From positions 62,001 through 126,000 of the forward strand of contig RAYB01000011.1 of the NCBI GenBank assembly GCA_003669055.1: DNA of 64,000 nt. The letters run 5' to 3'. The position numbers were made by a program, and so were the translations under genes. Numbering within the stretch: position 1 is the first letter of the stretch; each line of letters begins with the position of its first letter. This stretch comes from a bacterium 1XD21-70 (GTDB taxonomy: Bacteria; Bacillota; Clostridia; Lachnospirales; Lachnospiraceae). This document shows, piece by piece, positions 47,637 to 55,864 of the stretch. The notes under the pieces are model-generated. The model did not search any database. It was given only the letters and a program-made list of their open reading frames with translations, and was not told where the DNA came from.

Positions 47637-47664
47637 GTGGTATTGTCGGGGGTGTCCCTCCCAC
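47637..47664 (-). promoter_or_regulatory. 28-nt leader element before rplK
   Basis: Partner of the element at 47149-47176, differing by one base (GGGGGTG against GGGGATG on the plus strand). It lies between the nusG stop and the rplK ribosome binding site. Confidence 0.5.
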
Positions 47665-47668
47665 TCTG

Positions 47669-48184
47669 TTACATTTTCCTCACTTCCGTGAAGTTCAGTT
47701 CAACCGGTGTGTCACGGCCGAACATCTCGACATTGATTGTAAGGGTCTTTTTGCCTTCATTGATGGATTTGATCGCCCCAATGGTATCCTTCCAGGCGCC
47801 CGCAGTGACCACGATCGTATCTCCGACCTCGTACTCTGCAACTACATCCTTCCTGGCGAACCCAAGCCCTGCCATCTCCTCCTCGCTCAGAGGTACCGGC
47901 TTGGATCCCGGCCCGACAAACCCCGTGACGCCACGGGTATTGCGGACTACGTACCATGTGTCATCATTCATCACCATATGGATCAGCACGTATCCCGGGA
48001 ACATCTTCTTATCTGCAAGCTTCTCCACACCGTTCTTCATCTCAGCGACTTCCAGCATGGGGACGGAGACTTCCAAGATCTGCTCCTGCAGGTTTCGGTT
48101 CTCAATGGTTTTCTCAATGTCCACTTTTACTTTGTTCTCGTAGCCTGAATAGGTATGCACCACATACCATTTCGCATCTGCCAT
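47669..48184 (-). CDS. nusG: Transcription antitermination/termination protein NusG
   Basis: Binds RNA polymerase and couples it to Rho or the ribosome, 171 residues. The NGN domain begins AKWYVVHTYSGYENKVKVDIE and the C-terminal KOW domain contains YEVGDTIVVTAGAWKDTIGAI. The ATG at 48184 is preceded by AAGGGTGATATC; an ATG at 48193 is less well placed. Between secE and rplK. Confidence 0.97.
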   Translation of the reverse strand: MADAKWYVVHTYSGYENKVKVDIEKTIENRNLQEQILEVSVPMLEVAEMKNGVEKLADKKMFPGYVLIHMVMNDDTWYVVRNTRGVTGFVGPGSKPVPLSEEEMAGLGFARKDVVAEYEVGDTIVVTAGAWKDTIGAIKSINEGKKTLTINVEMFGRDTPVELNFTEVRKM

Positions 48185-48195
48185 AGATATCACCC

Positions 48196-48408
48196 TTATC
48201 CTAAAAACAAAATAATATTAAGACCCTTTGTGATAGCAAAATCCAGGAGTGCAATGACTGTTCCCAGCAGAACTGTGACCACCACCACCGTAGCACTTTG
48301 TCTGATTACGGTCTCCTGGTTAGGCCAGACGATCTTCTTGAACTCAGCCTTAAGCCCTTTTATAAAGCTCGGCTTGGGAGCTTTTTCAGTCTTTGTAGCC
48401 TCTGCCAT
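48196..48408 (-). CDS. secE: Preprotein translocase subunit SecE
   Basis: Clamp subunit of the SecYEG channel, 70 residues with one membrane helix (VVVVTVLLGTVIALLDFAI) and the conserved amphipathic FIKGLKAEFKKIVWPNQ. Preceded by AAGGAGTG. It lies 12 bp after rpmG, in the classical rpmG-secE-nusG order. Confidence 0.95.
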   Translation of the reverse strand: MAEATKTEKAPKPSFIKGLKAEFKKIVWPNQETVIRQSATVVVVTVLLGTVIALLDFAITKGLNIILFLG

Positions 48409-48420
48409 GTTTCACACTCC

Positions 48421-48570
48421 TTACTTGGTTTCCTTATGCAGGGTATGTGTCTTACAAAATCTGCAGTACTTCTTGGTTTCCATGCGATCCGGATGGGCTT
48501 TTTTATCCTTCGTCATGTTGTAATTCCGCTGCTTGCATTCTGTGCATGCCAGTGTAATCCTTGTGCGCAC
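48421..48570 (-). CDS. rpmG: Ribosomal protein L33
   Basis: Short large-subunit protein of 49 residues: [20 protein letters not shown] then a basic stretch and [16 protein letters not shown]. Two CxxC pairs show the zinc form. It starts at GTG (48570), seven bases after GGAGGT. First gene of the operon. Confidence 0.93.
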   Translation of the reverse strand: MRTRITLACTECKQRNYNMTKDKKAHPDRMETKKYCRFCKTHTLHKETK

Positions 48571-48655
48571 AACTTCCACCTCCACTCAAGTTTTGTTAGG
48601 TTACGGCCTTTTTTGAGCATAAAAAAAAGACCTTGGTTCTTCCATTCGCCACTTT

Positions 48656-48684
48656 ACTATATCATATAGAAGGGATTGCGTCAA
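48656..48684 (-). promoter_or_regulatory. Promoter of the rpmG-secE-nusG operon
   Basis: -35 TTGACG (48684-48679), 17-bp spacer, -10 TATAGT (48661-48656). The leader to rpmG is about 80 nt and contains an oligo-T stretch of unknown meaning. Confidence 0.7.
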
Positions 48685-48769
48685 TCTTTTTCTTGTTTAT
48701 TTTGCGGCAGGTAAGTACGCCAAGGAAGCAGCAAAGGGTGTAGGCAGCGGGTGGGGCGGGGGGCATGGA

Positions 48770-49861
48770 CTAGGTGGTTTTGTAAAAGCTGTCTAAGTAC
48801 CGGCACAATAAGCAAAACAGGCGGCTTTTGAGCCAGGCAGGCTCGATCCACTTTATCCTTATCCGGTCAATCAGGGAAGCTGCTATATATACCGAAAGCA
48901 CCGCGCCGGTAAAATACAGGCATACCAGGCCTGACTGCCGCCAAGCGCCGCACCGGTAAATACGGTACCACAAGAAGTCGTGGAATGCTGGTACTGCATG
49001 GATGGCATATACCGCGAAAGCGCTTTTGGATATATGGTTAATCGCTTTGTTCCTGCCGATATCCGTGCGGAGGAAAAACAAGAAAACCATCAGGGCACAT
49101 AAAAAGTTGGGCACGGACCGGATATCCGATATATATTGTTCGGCCAATGAAACCCCGGCGGATAAGAAGGGATATTTCGGGCTGTATATTGTGCACAGCC
49201 ACCTGGACAGCACCAAAGCAGCATAAATCCCCAGCCCTCCTGTTAACAAGAGCCATCTGCTTCCTCCGGATTGATGCCCGTTTCTTTTGTAGGCGCCGAT
49301 AAAGAGGTAGATGTACATGCACCAGCAAAGATCAGCGACATACGATTCCTTGTAGCCCGGCACTGTGCTTGCCATGCTTAACAGCACGAAGAGGACAAGC
49401 AGCAGCCTGCGCAGTTCTCCCTGCTCCCACGCCAGCACTTTTTTCAGGAAGGGGGCGGCAGCCAGCAGGGAAATATAGGCAGAGGCAAACCACAGCGGCC
49501 TCCCGAAAAAAGGCATTGCCACCCTCACGATATCCTGTTTGGGGACATCTGCGCGCAATAATACCATCAAAAGGGTAATCGTAACGGCATAAAATGCCGT
49601 CTCCCCATAAAGTTTCAAAATTCTTGATGCCCGGAACTCTGCGTCCACCATAAACCAGGCTCCGATCATCAGAAACATATTGACTGCAACCCTCTGCCCG
49701 GAACCCGCCAGCATGATAAACAGCTGGTTTTTTCCGGCAGCAGCCCAGATAAGCCCTCCCTGCACTGCAAAATGCCCTGCCACGATCAGCAGCATGGCTA
49801 TAATCCTCAGAAGTTCGAGGTTGCTCTGCCTTTCTGCCTTCTTTGCTTCCTCCGGACGCAT
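48770..49861 (-). CDS. Acyltransferase-3 family membrane protein
   Basis: Integral membrane O-acyltransferase of 363 residues with about ten hydrophobic segments, acetylating some cell-surface sugar or polymer. The family N-terminus is typical (SNLELLRIIAMLLIVAGHF, with the catalytic-type His of the first helix), and a late FAVYAIHAVPAFHDFLW is present. Start at 49861 follows AGGAGG. It is last in a run with DUF951 and the sirtuin gene. The substrate is unknown. Confidence 0.85.
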   Translation of the reverse strand: MRPEEAKKAERQSNLELLRIIAMLLIVAGHFAVQGGLIWAAAGKNQLFIMLAGSGQRVAVNMFLMIGAWFMVDAEFRASRILKLYGETAFYAVTITLLMVLLRADVPKQDIVRVAMPFFGRPLWFASAYISLLAAAPFLKKVLAWEQGELRRLLLVLFVLLSMASTVPGYKESYVADLCWCMYIYLFIGAYKRNGHQSGGSRWLLLTGGLGIYAALVLSRWLCTIYSPKYPFLSAGVSLAEQYISDIRSVPNFLCALMVFLFFLRTDIGRNKAINHISKSAFAVYAIHAVPAFHDFLWYRIYRCGAWRQSGLVCLYFTGAVLSVYIAASLIDRIRIKWIEPAWLKSRLFCLLCRYLDSFYKTT

Positions 49862-49862
49862 C

Positions 49863-50066
49863 TCAAACCTCCTGTGCCTTTTTTCTCAGGTTCCTGGCAT
49901 TCTTTTCCACCATCCTCCGTTCTGCCATCACCTGGCGGCCGCAGCCCGTACATTTGAGCCGGAAATCCGCCCCAACCCGCAAAATCTCCCATTCGCTGCT
50001 CCCACAGGGATGCGGCTTTTTCAGTTTTACGATATCCCCTACCTCATAAACCCACCTTATATCCAT
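49863..50066 (-). CDS. DUF951 family small protein
   Basis: 67 residues; matches the DUF951 pattern YEVGDIVKLKKPHPCGSSEWEI, then GADFRLKCTGCGRQV. It carries one Cys in HPCG and a CxxC pair, which may bind metal. A nucleic-acid-associated role has been suggested for the family but is unproven. Start follows GGAGGGC. Between the sirtuin and acyltransferase genes, with almost no gaps, so probably co-translated. Confidence 0.85.
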   Translation of the reverse strand: MDIRWVYEVGDIVKLKKPHPCGSSEWEILRVGADFRLKCTGCGRQVMAERRMVEKNARNLRKKAQEV

Positions 50067-50067
50067 C

Positions 50068-50790
50068 TCAGCCCTCCATCAGCTTGGAAAAAACCTCTCC
50101 GATCTTCCCGGTCACCACCAAATCCGCCTGGTTATCGACCGGCGTCACCGTCTTGTTGACAATCACCAGCCTATGGCCTTGATAATAATTCACCAGGCCG
50201 GCCGCCGGATACACAACCAGCGAAGTTCCCCCTATTATCAGCATGTCCGCATGGCGGATATAAGACACGGCCTTCTGCAGGATCCCCTGGTCTAAGCCTT
50301 CCTCATAAAGTACCACATCCGGCTTTATAATCCCGCCGCATTCACACCGGGGCACCCCGTCCATTGCCATGATATCTTCCAGGCTATAAAACCGGCGGCA
50401 GCGGCTGCAGTAATTCCTATGTATGGAGCCATGGAGTTCCATGACCTCCCTGCTTCCTGCTGCCTGGTGGAGCCCGTCAATATTCTGGGTAACCACTGCA
50501 CAAAGTTTCCCCTCCTCCTCCCACTTTGCCAGCACCACATGCGCCGCATTGGGCTTCGCACCCGTAAAAACCATACGTTCTTTATAAAACCGGTAAAACT
50601 CCTCCGGATTCTTCTCATAGAAGCTGCGGCTGATAATCGTTTCCGGCGGATAATCATATTGCTGGTTATATAGACCGTCCACGCTTCTGAAATCCGGGAT
50701 CCCGCTCTCTGTTGACACCCCGGCACCGCCGAAAAAGACAATATTGCTGCTTTCTTCCACCCACTCTCTCAGTTGTTCCAATCCGCCCAT
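50068..50790 (-). CDS. cobB: NAD-dependent protein deacylase (sirtuin)
   Basis: Removes acyl groups from lysines using NAD; 240 residues. NAD-binding GAGVSTESGIPDFRS, the TQNIDGLH pocket, the catalytic His in MELHGS and a zinc site of four cysteines (CSRCRRF and CECGGI) are all present, and the late GTSLVVYPAAGL is normal. Start follows GGGAGAATAGC. Class U/III bacterial sirtuin by eye. Confidence 0.93.
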   Translation of the reverse strand: MGGLEQLREWVEESSNIVFFGGAGVSTESGIPDFRSVDGLYNQQYDYPPETIISRSFYEKNPEEFYRFYKERMVFTGAKPNAAHVVLAKWEEEGKLCAVVTQNIDGLHQAAGSREVMELHGSIHRNYCSRCRRFYSLEDIMAMDGVPRCECGGIIKPDVVLYEEGLDQGILQKAVSYIRHADMLIIGGTSLVVYPAAGLVNYYQGHRLVIVNKTVTPVDNQADLVVTGKIGEVFSKLMEG

Positions 50791-50841
50791 GCTATTCTCC
50801 CTCCTTGTCTCTTAAATCAGGCCTATAAGAGGCTGCATACC

Positions 50842-51903
50842 CTATACCACCTCATCCAGGAACACCCCCTGCAGCGTATCCACCAGGCCGTCGTATGGCT
50901 TGGCGGCCTCCGGAACCTCATAGCCAAACATCCAGGAGGTCAGCTGCGCCACCGTCAAATCCAGTCCTGGCAGCATCCCTTCTCCTTTGCCGCCCCGCTC
51001 CAGCCAGGATGTCTCTTCCCCCAAATGCCACTGCCATTCCCCGTCATTGGCACTTATCAGCGGATCCCGGATCCGCAGCGGTATCACACATTTTTTGCCC
51101 GCACCCTTTTTCAGGCGGATTGCCGCCATAAATGCTTCTGGCGAAATGATCCGTGCCATGACTGCGGGTTTTCCTGGGGTTTCTGCCTCGTCCACATACG
51201 GCCTGTCCCCGTACAGCAGGCGCTGTTCCCTTTTTTCCCTTCCCCACCAAGCCATAGCCCCGGCAATTGCCCCGCCGTCAGAAAGGATTTCCAGGGTTCC
51301 TCCTTCACTGGCAAGTTCATCCACAAGGCGCCGTAAGTAAGCCTCGTCCCGTCTGGCATAAACCTGGCAGCGCCTTCCCAGCCACTCTTCCATCCATCGG
51401 GCCAATGCTGCCAGCCGCTCCCCATAGGACATGCCCCCCGCTTCTGCGGCAACGTCCTGCACATCCGGCTCCCAGCCCCCTCCCAAAGAAAACCGGGGCT
51501 GCCGGAATATATACGTGAAGCCAAACGGAAGGTAAATCGCCTCATCCGCCGGCATCAGGAAGCAAAACGGCGCCTGTTCCTGGTGCATATCCTCCATCAT
51601 CCGCAAAAGCAGGCGGCGCATATATCCCCTGTGCCTCTTTTCTCTGCGGGTTGCCACGCCTACCAGGTAATCCACTTCCCAGGTAAGTTCCCGCACCATA
51701 AGCCGGTAGGGGTTTAGATGAACCATGGCGTCAATCCGGCAATCCGCGGCATTGCCGCCCTCCCCAACCAATGCCAATATCCGGTTGCCCTTTACCTTTT
51801 CCCCAAAATAATAATCTCCAAACTCCTTGGAATCCTCCGGGAACGCCTCTTCCCACAATTCCCGGCACATGGGCTTCTCTTCCTCTGCCAGATACCGTAT
51901 CAT
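50842..51903 (-). CDS. GNAT N-acetyltransferase, Eis-like
   Basis: 353 residues. The N-terminal GNAT fold is visible: LVGVATRREKRHRGYMRRLLLRMMEDM carries the acetyl-CoA loop (R-x-x-G/A-type RHRGYMRRL). A longer C-terminal half (from about 190) matches the two-domain layout of Eis-like acetyltransferases. Acceptor unknown. The start follows GGGGGAAAAG. Gap of 14 bp to the upstream DUF2156 gene. Confidence 0.8.
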   Translation of the reverse strand: MIRYLAEEEKPMCRELWEEAFPEDSKEFGDYYFGEKVKGNRILALVGEGGNAADCRIDAMVHLNPYRLMVRELTWEVDYLVGVATRREKRHRGYMRRLLLRMMEDMHQEQAPFCFLMPADEAIYLPFGFTYIFRQPRFSLGGGWEPDVQDVAAEAGGMSYGERLAALARWMEEWLGRRCQVYARRDEAYLRRLVDELASEGGTLEILSDGGAIAGAMAWWGREKREQRLLYGDRPYVDEAETPGKPAVMARIISPEAFMAAIRLKKGAGKKCVIPLRIRDPLISANDGEWQWHLGEETSWLERGGKGEGMLPGLDLTVAQLTSWMFGYEVPEAAKPYDGLVDTLQGVFLDEVV

Positions 51904-51917
51904 CTCTTTTCCCCCGC

Positions 51918-52838
51918 TCAGCCCTTGAAATTCTTTTGCAGAACCAGATATTTCCTTGCAAAGCCGCAGGGGTTGTAAGACATCTTCGCCTTCCTCAGCC
52001 CCTCCTGCCCCAAATCATCCTCCCGGTTGACCAGCACGGCATCCGGAAACTCATGGATCAAAAACTGCTGGTTGATAAACTGGTATAGCCCCCGAACTGC
52101 GGCATTGGCCTTTTCGATATGGATCACAGCCATATTCTCAAACGGATTGTAGCTGCCGATGGTAAACGCCTGCAGCCTCCCGTCAATATAGACCCCCGAC
52201 ATCCGTACCTGCAGCTGGCAGCAATGGTTTAGGATCGCGTGGATCCCCTCCACCTCATAATCCAGATGGCTTTCCACCACTTCCCCTTTCTCCTCCCGCC
52301 AGGTGTCCAGGAAACTCCAGACCTCCCCCCTGTCCGCACAGGAAAGACGCCGGTACTCATACCGCCCCTCATATTCCTTTAGGAATGCATTCAGATGGTT
52401 CTTTTTCTTATGCAGCTTTTTGCCGGATAACGTCCGCATAGCATCCCCGTCATAAAGGTAGTCCTTCAAATCCTCCTGCTCCGTCACCTCAAAATCGGAG
52501 GATTCGCGCAGATGCAGATAATCCACCGCCTCCTCGTCCGCAAGATAGATCTTAAAAGGCTGGCGGAGCACCTGGTTAAAGTAATCGACCATCTCGTAAA
52601 AATAATGGGGCAGGTCCTGCTCCTCACATACGGGCATGGCACTATGTTTCACCCCGCCTTCCTCCATCAGCCACTGGACAGCCTTCCCGTCACGGATCGC
52701 AAACTGAACATTATAATAATCCCGCCAAAGAAAGCTGTCCAGCACCACACTGTCACATGCCTTGTTCGGCCGGCGGCAGAAGAACGGCGTCAGCGCTTCG
52801 ATATCATCTGCCTGTACCGGTTTAAAATTCATATCCAT
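51918..52838 (-). CDS. DUF2156 domain protein (MprF C-terminal-like acyltransferase fold)
   Basis: 306 residues starting at the ATG at 52838, behind GAGGAAACAG; an ORF to 52946 runs through repeat copy B and is rejected. The family core is seen in SGKKLHKKKNHLNAFLKEY and in VNREDDLGQEGLRKAKMSYNP, the latter a marker of the GNAT-like fold shared with aminoacyl-phosphatidylglycerol synthases. No membrane segments, so it is not a full MprF. Its acyl acceptor is unknown. Next to a GNAT gene, probably co-transcribed. Confidence 0.8.
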   Translation of the reverse strand: MDMNFKPVQADDIEALTPFFCRRPNKACDSVVLDSFLWRDYYNVQFAIRDGKAVQWLMEEGGVKHSAMPVCEEQDLPHYFYEMVDYFNQVLRQPFKIYLADEEAVDYLHLRESSDFEVTEQEDLKDYLYDGDAMRTLSGKKLHKKKNHLNAFLKEYEGRYEYRRLSCADRGEVWSFLDTWREEKGEVVESHLDYEVEGIHAILNHCCQLQVRMSGVYIDGRLQAFTIGSYNPFENMAVIHIEKANAAVRGLYQFINQQFLIHEFPDAVLVNREDDLGQEGLRKAKMSYNPCGFARKYLVLQKNFKG

Positions 52839-52891
52839 CTTCTGTTTCCTCTCTTCTCTCCCAGGGAACGGCCGTCCCCCGGCTCTATCAT

Positions 52892-52935
52892 TACCCTCAA
52901 TGGACAAGGGGACACATGGTTGCCCGCTGAGGGTA
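52892..52935. repeat. Dispersed hairpin repeat, copy B
   Basis: TACCCTCAATGG at 52892-52903 pairs with CCGCTGAGGGTA (52924-52935), and the loop contains GGGGACACATGGTT. It matches copy A and copy D in both arms and loop. Confidence 0.7.
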
Positions 52936-52997
52936 GTATAACACAATTTAAATCCCCTATACTGCCATCGCTAAAAACCGGGAGACAGGTTCCTGCC

Positions 52998-53684
52998 CTA
53001 CTTGCTTCCGGTCGGGATAAACCGGGCAATCCGCCCGGCAAACTCCGCAATATTCTGCGTCTGCAGCACCACTCTCCCCGGACCCTTGAGCCTGGTCAAA
53101 AACAGCCCCTCACCGCCAAAAAAGATATTGCCAAGCCCTTTTACCGTCTCGACTTCATAGCTTACGCTCCTATCAAAGGCCACCACATTGCCTGTATCCA
53201 CCTTCAGGACCTCACCCGGCTGCAGAACCTTTTCCACCAAATCCCCGTCCACTTCCAGAAATGCCATGCCCTGCCCGCTCAGATCCTGCAGGATAAAACC
53301 CTCACCGCCGAACAGCCCGGCCGAAATCTTTTTGCTGAATGTGATATTCAGATTGACCCCGCTCTGCGCACAGAGGAATGCCCCTTTCTGGCAGATCATA
53401 CCGCCTGTGGCCGTGACATCCACCGGCAGAACACGCCCGGCCACCGTGGATGCAAAGGCAATCACCGACCCGGCCTGCTGTGCCCGGTAGGTAGCCATAA
53501 ACAACGACTCCCCGGCAAACATCCTGCCGATCCCTTTCATCAGCCCGCCTTTGGTATTGGTTGACATCTCAATCCCGTCGGTCATCCACGCCATGCCGCC
53601 CGACTGTGTGTACATCTCCTCCCCCGGTGCCTCAAACATCACCTCTACTGCCGGCATTGTATCTCCGATAATACGATATTTCAT
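52998..53684 (-). CDS. AIM24/TIGR00266 family protein
   Basis: 228 residues, a beta-rich trimeric family of unknown function. It has the usual repeats of GG and FG turns (YTQSGGMAWMTDGIEM, FGGEGFILQDLSGQGMAFLE, FFGGEGLFLTRLKGPG). The start at 53684 follows GGAGGGGC. Monocistronic; it precedes the frlB promoter, divergently. Confidence 0.88.
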   Translation of the reverse strand: MKYRIIGDTMPAVEVMFEAPGEEMYTQSGGMAWMTDGIEMSTNTKGGLMKGIGRMFAGESLFMATYRAQQAGSVIAFASTVAGRVLPVDVTATGGMICQKGAFLCAQSGVNLNITFSKKISAGLFGGEGFILQDLSGQGMAFLEVDGDLVEKVLQPGEVLKVDTGNVVAFDRSVSYEVETVKGLGNIFFGGEGLFLTRLKGPGRVVLQTQNIAEFAGRIARFIPTGSK

Positions 53685-53783
53685 TATATTTGCCCCTCCA
53701 TGGCCATCTCTTATTTTATGCTTCTGCAGCTAATGTCTTTATTGTACCACATCGGATGGATTTTTCACAGAGAATTCCTAATT

Positions 53784-53814
53784 GAACTTTCTTAGCCGAA
53801 CTTTCTTAAGAAAG
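53784..53814. promoter_or_regulatory. Repeat and palindrome upstream of frlB
   Basis: GAACTTTCTTA is repeated at 53784-53794 and 53798-53808, a 14-bp period; the second copy is part of the perfect palindrome CTTTCTTAAGAAAG (53801-53814). It ends just before the -35 box at 53819, a position suited to an activator. Confidence 0.45.
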
Positions 53815-53818
53815 CTTG

Positions 53819-53847
53819 TTGACAGATATTATATAATGTTATATAAT
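53819..53847 (+). promoter_or_regulatory. Promoter of frlB
   Basis: Perfect consensus: -35 TTGACA (53819-53824), 17-bp spacer, -10 TATAAT (53842-53847). An imperfect dyad GTTATA...TATAAC (53838-53866) covers the -10 and start, a possible repressor site. Confidence 0.8.
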
Positions 53848-53886
53848 GTATTTAAACATTTATAACAAGTGAGGAGGATTTTAGCT

Positions 53887-54855
53887 ATGACCATCAAAGA
53901 AATCGTTGCAACCATCAAGGCAAAGCAGCCAGAGATTAAGACCGTGTATTTTGTAGGCTGCGGCGCTTCCATGTCCGACCTGTTCCCGGCAAAATATTTC
54001 CTGGAGAACAATGCGAAGAAACTGCGTACCAGCATCTACACAGCGAACAATTTCAACTATTCCACTCCTGCTGCCGTGGACAACACCTCCATCGTTATCA
54101 CCTGTTCATTAAGCGGCAATACCCCGGAGACGGTAGCTGCTACCAAACTGGCGGTTGAGAAGGGCGCCCATGTAATTTCCATTACCATCAACCCGGAATC
54201 CGGCCTGGCGAAGAATTCCCAGTACCAGATCATCCACGGCTTTTATGAGAGTTATGGCGCCAAGATGGAAAAGCCGGCCAGGGCATTGGAACTTGCCTGT
54301 GAGATCTTAAACGAATATGAGGGCTATGCACACTATGATGACCTGCATGATGGCCTGGGCAAGATCTTTGACCTGATCAACACCTCCGCCCCGCTGTTCC
54401 GTTCCACTGCCAGGAAGTTCGCAGAGGAAAACTACAATGCACCGATCCTGTACGTGATGAGTTCCGGTGCCACCCAGTACACTGCCTATGGCTTCTCCAT
54501 GTTCCTGATGATGGAGATGCAGTGGTTAGAGTCCAGCACCTTCCATACCGGCGAGTTCTTCCATGGGCCGTTTGAGATGGCTGACGAGAATGCCCATTAC
54601 GTCCTGATGATGAACGACGGACCGACCCGTCCCCTCGATGCCAGGGCACTGACCTTCATCCAGCGCATGAACGCAAAGTATACCTTGATCGATGCCAAGG
54701 ATTTCGGCCTCAGTTCCCATATCAAGAGCACTGTTGTTGAGTACTTCAACCCGTTGATGATCGGCGGCCTGACCAGGCTCTTGGGCGAGGAGATTGCCAT
54801 CAAGCGTGAACATCCGCTGACCATGAGAAGGTATATGTGGAAGCTGGAATATTAA
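53887..54855 (+). CDS. frlB: Fructoselysine-6-phosphate deglycase-like SIS protein
   Basis: Cleaves a fructosamine-6-phosphate to glucose-6-phosphate and the free amine; 322 residues, two SIS domains. Features shared with FrlB are FVGCGASMSDLFPAK, the phosphate-binding SLSGNTPETV, ESSTFHTGEFFHGPFEM (Glu of the active site) and the C-terminal RRYMWKLEY. The ATG at 53887 follows GAGGAGG. It is transcribed opposite to the rest of the locus and has its own strong promoter. It could equally act on another Amadori product. Confidence 0.82.
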   Translation: MTIKEIVATIKAKQPEIKTVYFVGCGASMSDLFPAKYFLENNAKKLRTSIYTANNFNYSTPAAVDNTSIVITCSLSGNTPETVAATKLAVEKGAHVISITINPESGLAKNSQYQIIHGFYESYGAKMEKPARALELACEILNEYEGYAHYDDLHDGLGKIFDLINTSAPLFRSTARKFAEENYNAPILYVMSSGATQYTAYGFSMFLMMEMQWLESSTFHTGEFFHGPFEMADENAHYVLMMNDGPTRPLDARALTFIQRMNAKYTLIDAKDFGLSSHIKSTVVEYFNPLMIGGLTRLLGEEIAIKREHPLTMRRYMWKLEY

Positions 54856-54875
54856 TATTAAGAAAAAAGCCCAAC

Positions 54876-54918
54876 CGAAAAAGGATCCGTGCCATACTGT
54901 GGCATGGATCCTTTTTCG
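54876..54918. terminator. Bidirectional terminator after frlB
   Basis: CGAAAAAGGATCCGTGCC (54876-54893) pairs with GGCATGGATCCTTTTTCG (54901-54918), with a 7-nt loop and A and T runs in the stem ends. Confidence 0.85.
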
Positions 54919-54963
54919 TGGAACCTGTTTTTGGCAAATGAAAACAGGCCCTTGGCCTAACAA

Positions 54964-54997
54964 CAAAATATCCCGCTGCTGTAAGCAACGGGATATT
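54964..54997 (-). terminator. Terminator of the ABC importer operon
   Basis: AATATCCCG (54967-54975) pairs with CGGGATATT (54989-54997), extended inside by TGCT/AGCA. The minus strand continues TTTTGTTG. Confidence 0.7.
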
Positions 54998-55009
54998 GCA
55001 TCGGGCTTG

Positions 55010-55852
55010 TCAGCCTTTGACCGCTCCGGAAGTCAGGCCCCGCACAAACTGCCTGGACATGCACAGGAATAGGATTACCATGGGCAAGGAACAGATCAGG
55101 ATGCCGGCCAGCATGACTACGTAATCCGACTTTAGATCCCCCTGGAAGGTCATCAGGCCCAGCGGGATGGTCATCAGTTTCTTGTTCTCCAAAAATACGT
55201 TGGCAAACAGGAATTCATTCCACACGTGGTTTAAGTTGACGATCGCACAGGAAGCCAGCACCGGCTTACTGATTGGCAGGATGATCTTCGTAAAACGCTG
55301 CCAGCTCTTACACCCATCCACGATAGCTGCCTCCTCCAGTTCCTTGGGAATAGAGATGAAATAGGAACGCATCAGGAACATGGTAAATGGAATCCGGAAA
55401 GCTACATAGGGCAGCACCAGGGCTGCGCGGGTATTATAAAGCTTTACAGCCTGCAAAATCTTATATAACGGAACCAAGGCAACCTGCTCCGATAAGGCCA
55501 TGCCGCCTAATACCAGGATGAAAATGAAGCCGCTGCCAGGCAGGTTAAACCTTGTCAGGCCGTAAGCCAGCATGGAACTTAACGCCAGGATGATCCCGAT
55601 TGAAAGGACTCCTACTATGATAGAATTGACAAAATAAGATACCAGCCCTTTGTTCCAAGCCGTGATATAATTTTCAAACATCCATTTCTTCGGCAGTGCT
55701 AAGGAATCCAGGAACATCTCCTGGTTCGTCTTTAAGGAATTCAGCACCAGCCAGCATACCGGGAAAAGGATGATGGCTACTAAAATCAGCAGGAATATAT
55801 GAAGCACGACCTTTAAAATACGGGCTCTCAGGACATATTTTTCTGTACTCAT
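55010..55852 (-). CDS. Sugar ABC importer permease (MalG-like)
   Basis: Inner-membrane permease, 280 residues with six hydrophobic helices. The EAA loop reads KELEEAAIVDGCKSWQRFTKIILPISKP, as in the CUT1 MalG subfamily. The start follows AGGAGGG. Last gene of the importer operon, with a terminator after it; the ATPase is not in the operon and is presumably shared (MsmX-like) from elsewhere. Confidence 0.9.
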   Translation of the reverse strand: MSTEKYVLRARILKVVLHIFLLILVAIILFPVCWLVLNSLKTNQEMFLDSLALPKKWMFENYITAWNKGLVSYFVNSIIVGVLSIGIILALSSMLAYGLTRFNLPGSGFIFILVLGGMALSEQVALVPLYKILQAVKLYNTRAALVLPYVAFRIPFTMFLMRSYFISIPKELEEAAIVDGCKSWQRFTKIILPISKPVLASCAIVNLNHVWNEFLFANVFLENKKLMTIPLGLMTFQGDLKSDYVVMLAGILICSLPMVILFLCMSRQFVRGLTSGAVKG

Positions 55853-55864
55853 AGCGATCCCTCC

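Noticed and set aside
48571-48660. Possible tRNA-Trp between operon promoter and rpmG, as in some Firmicutes
   Set aside because: No cloverleaf or CCA end could be drawn; only an oligo-T leader is seen.
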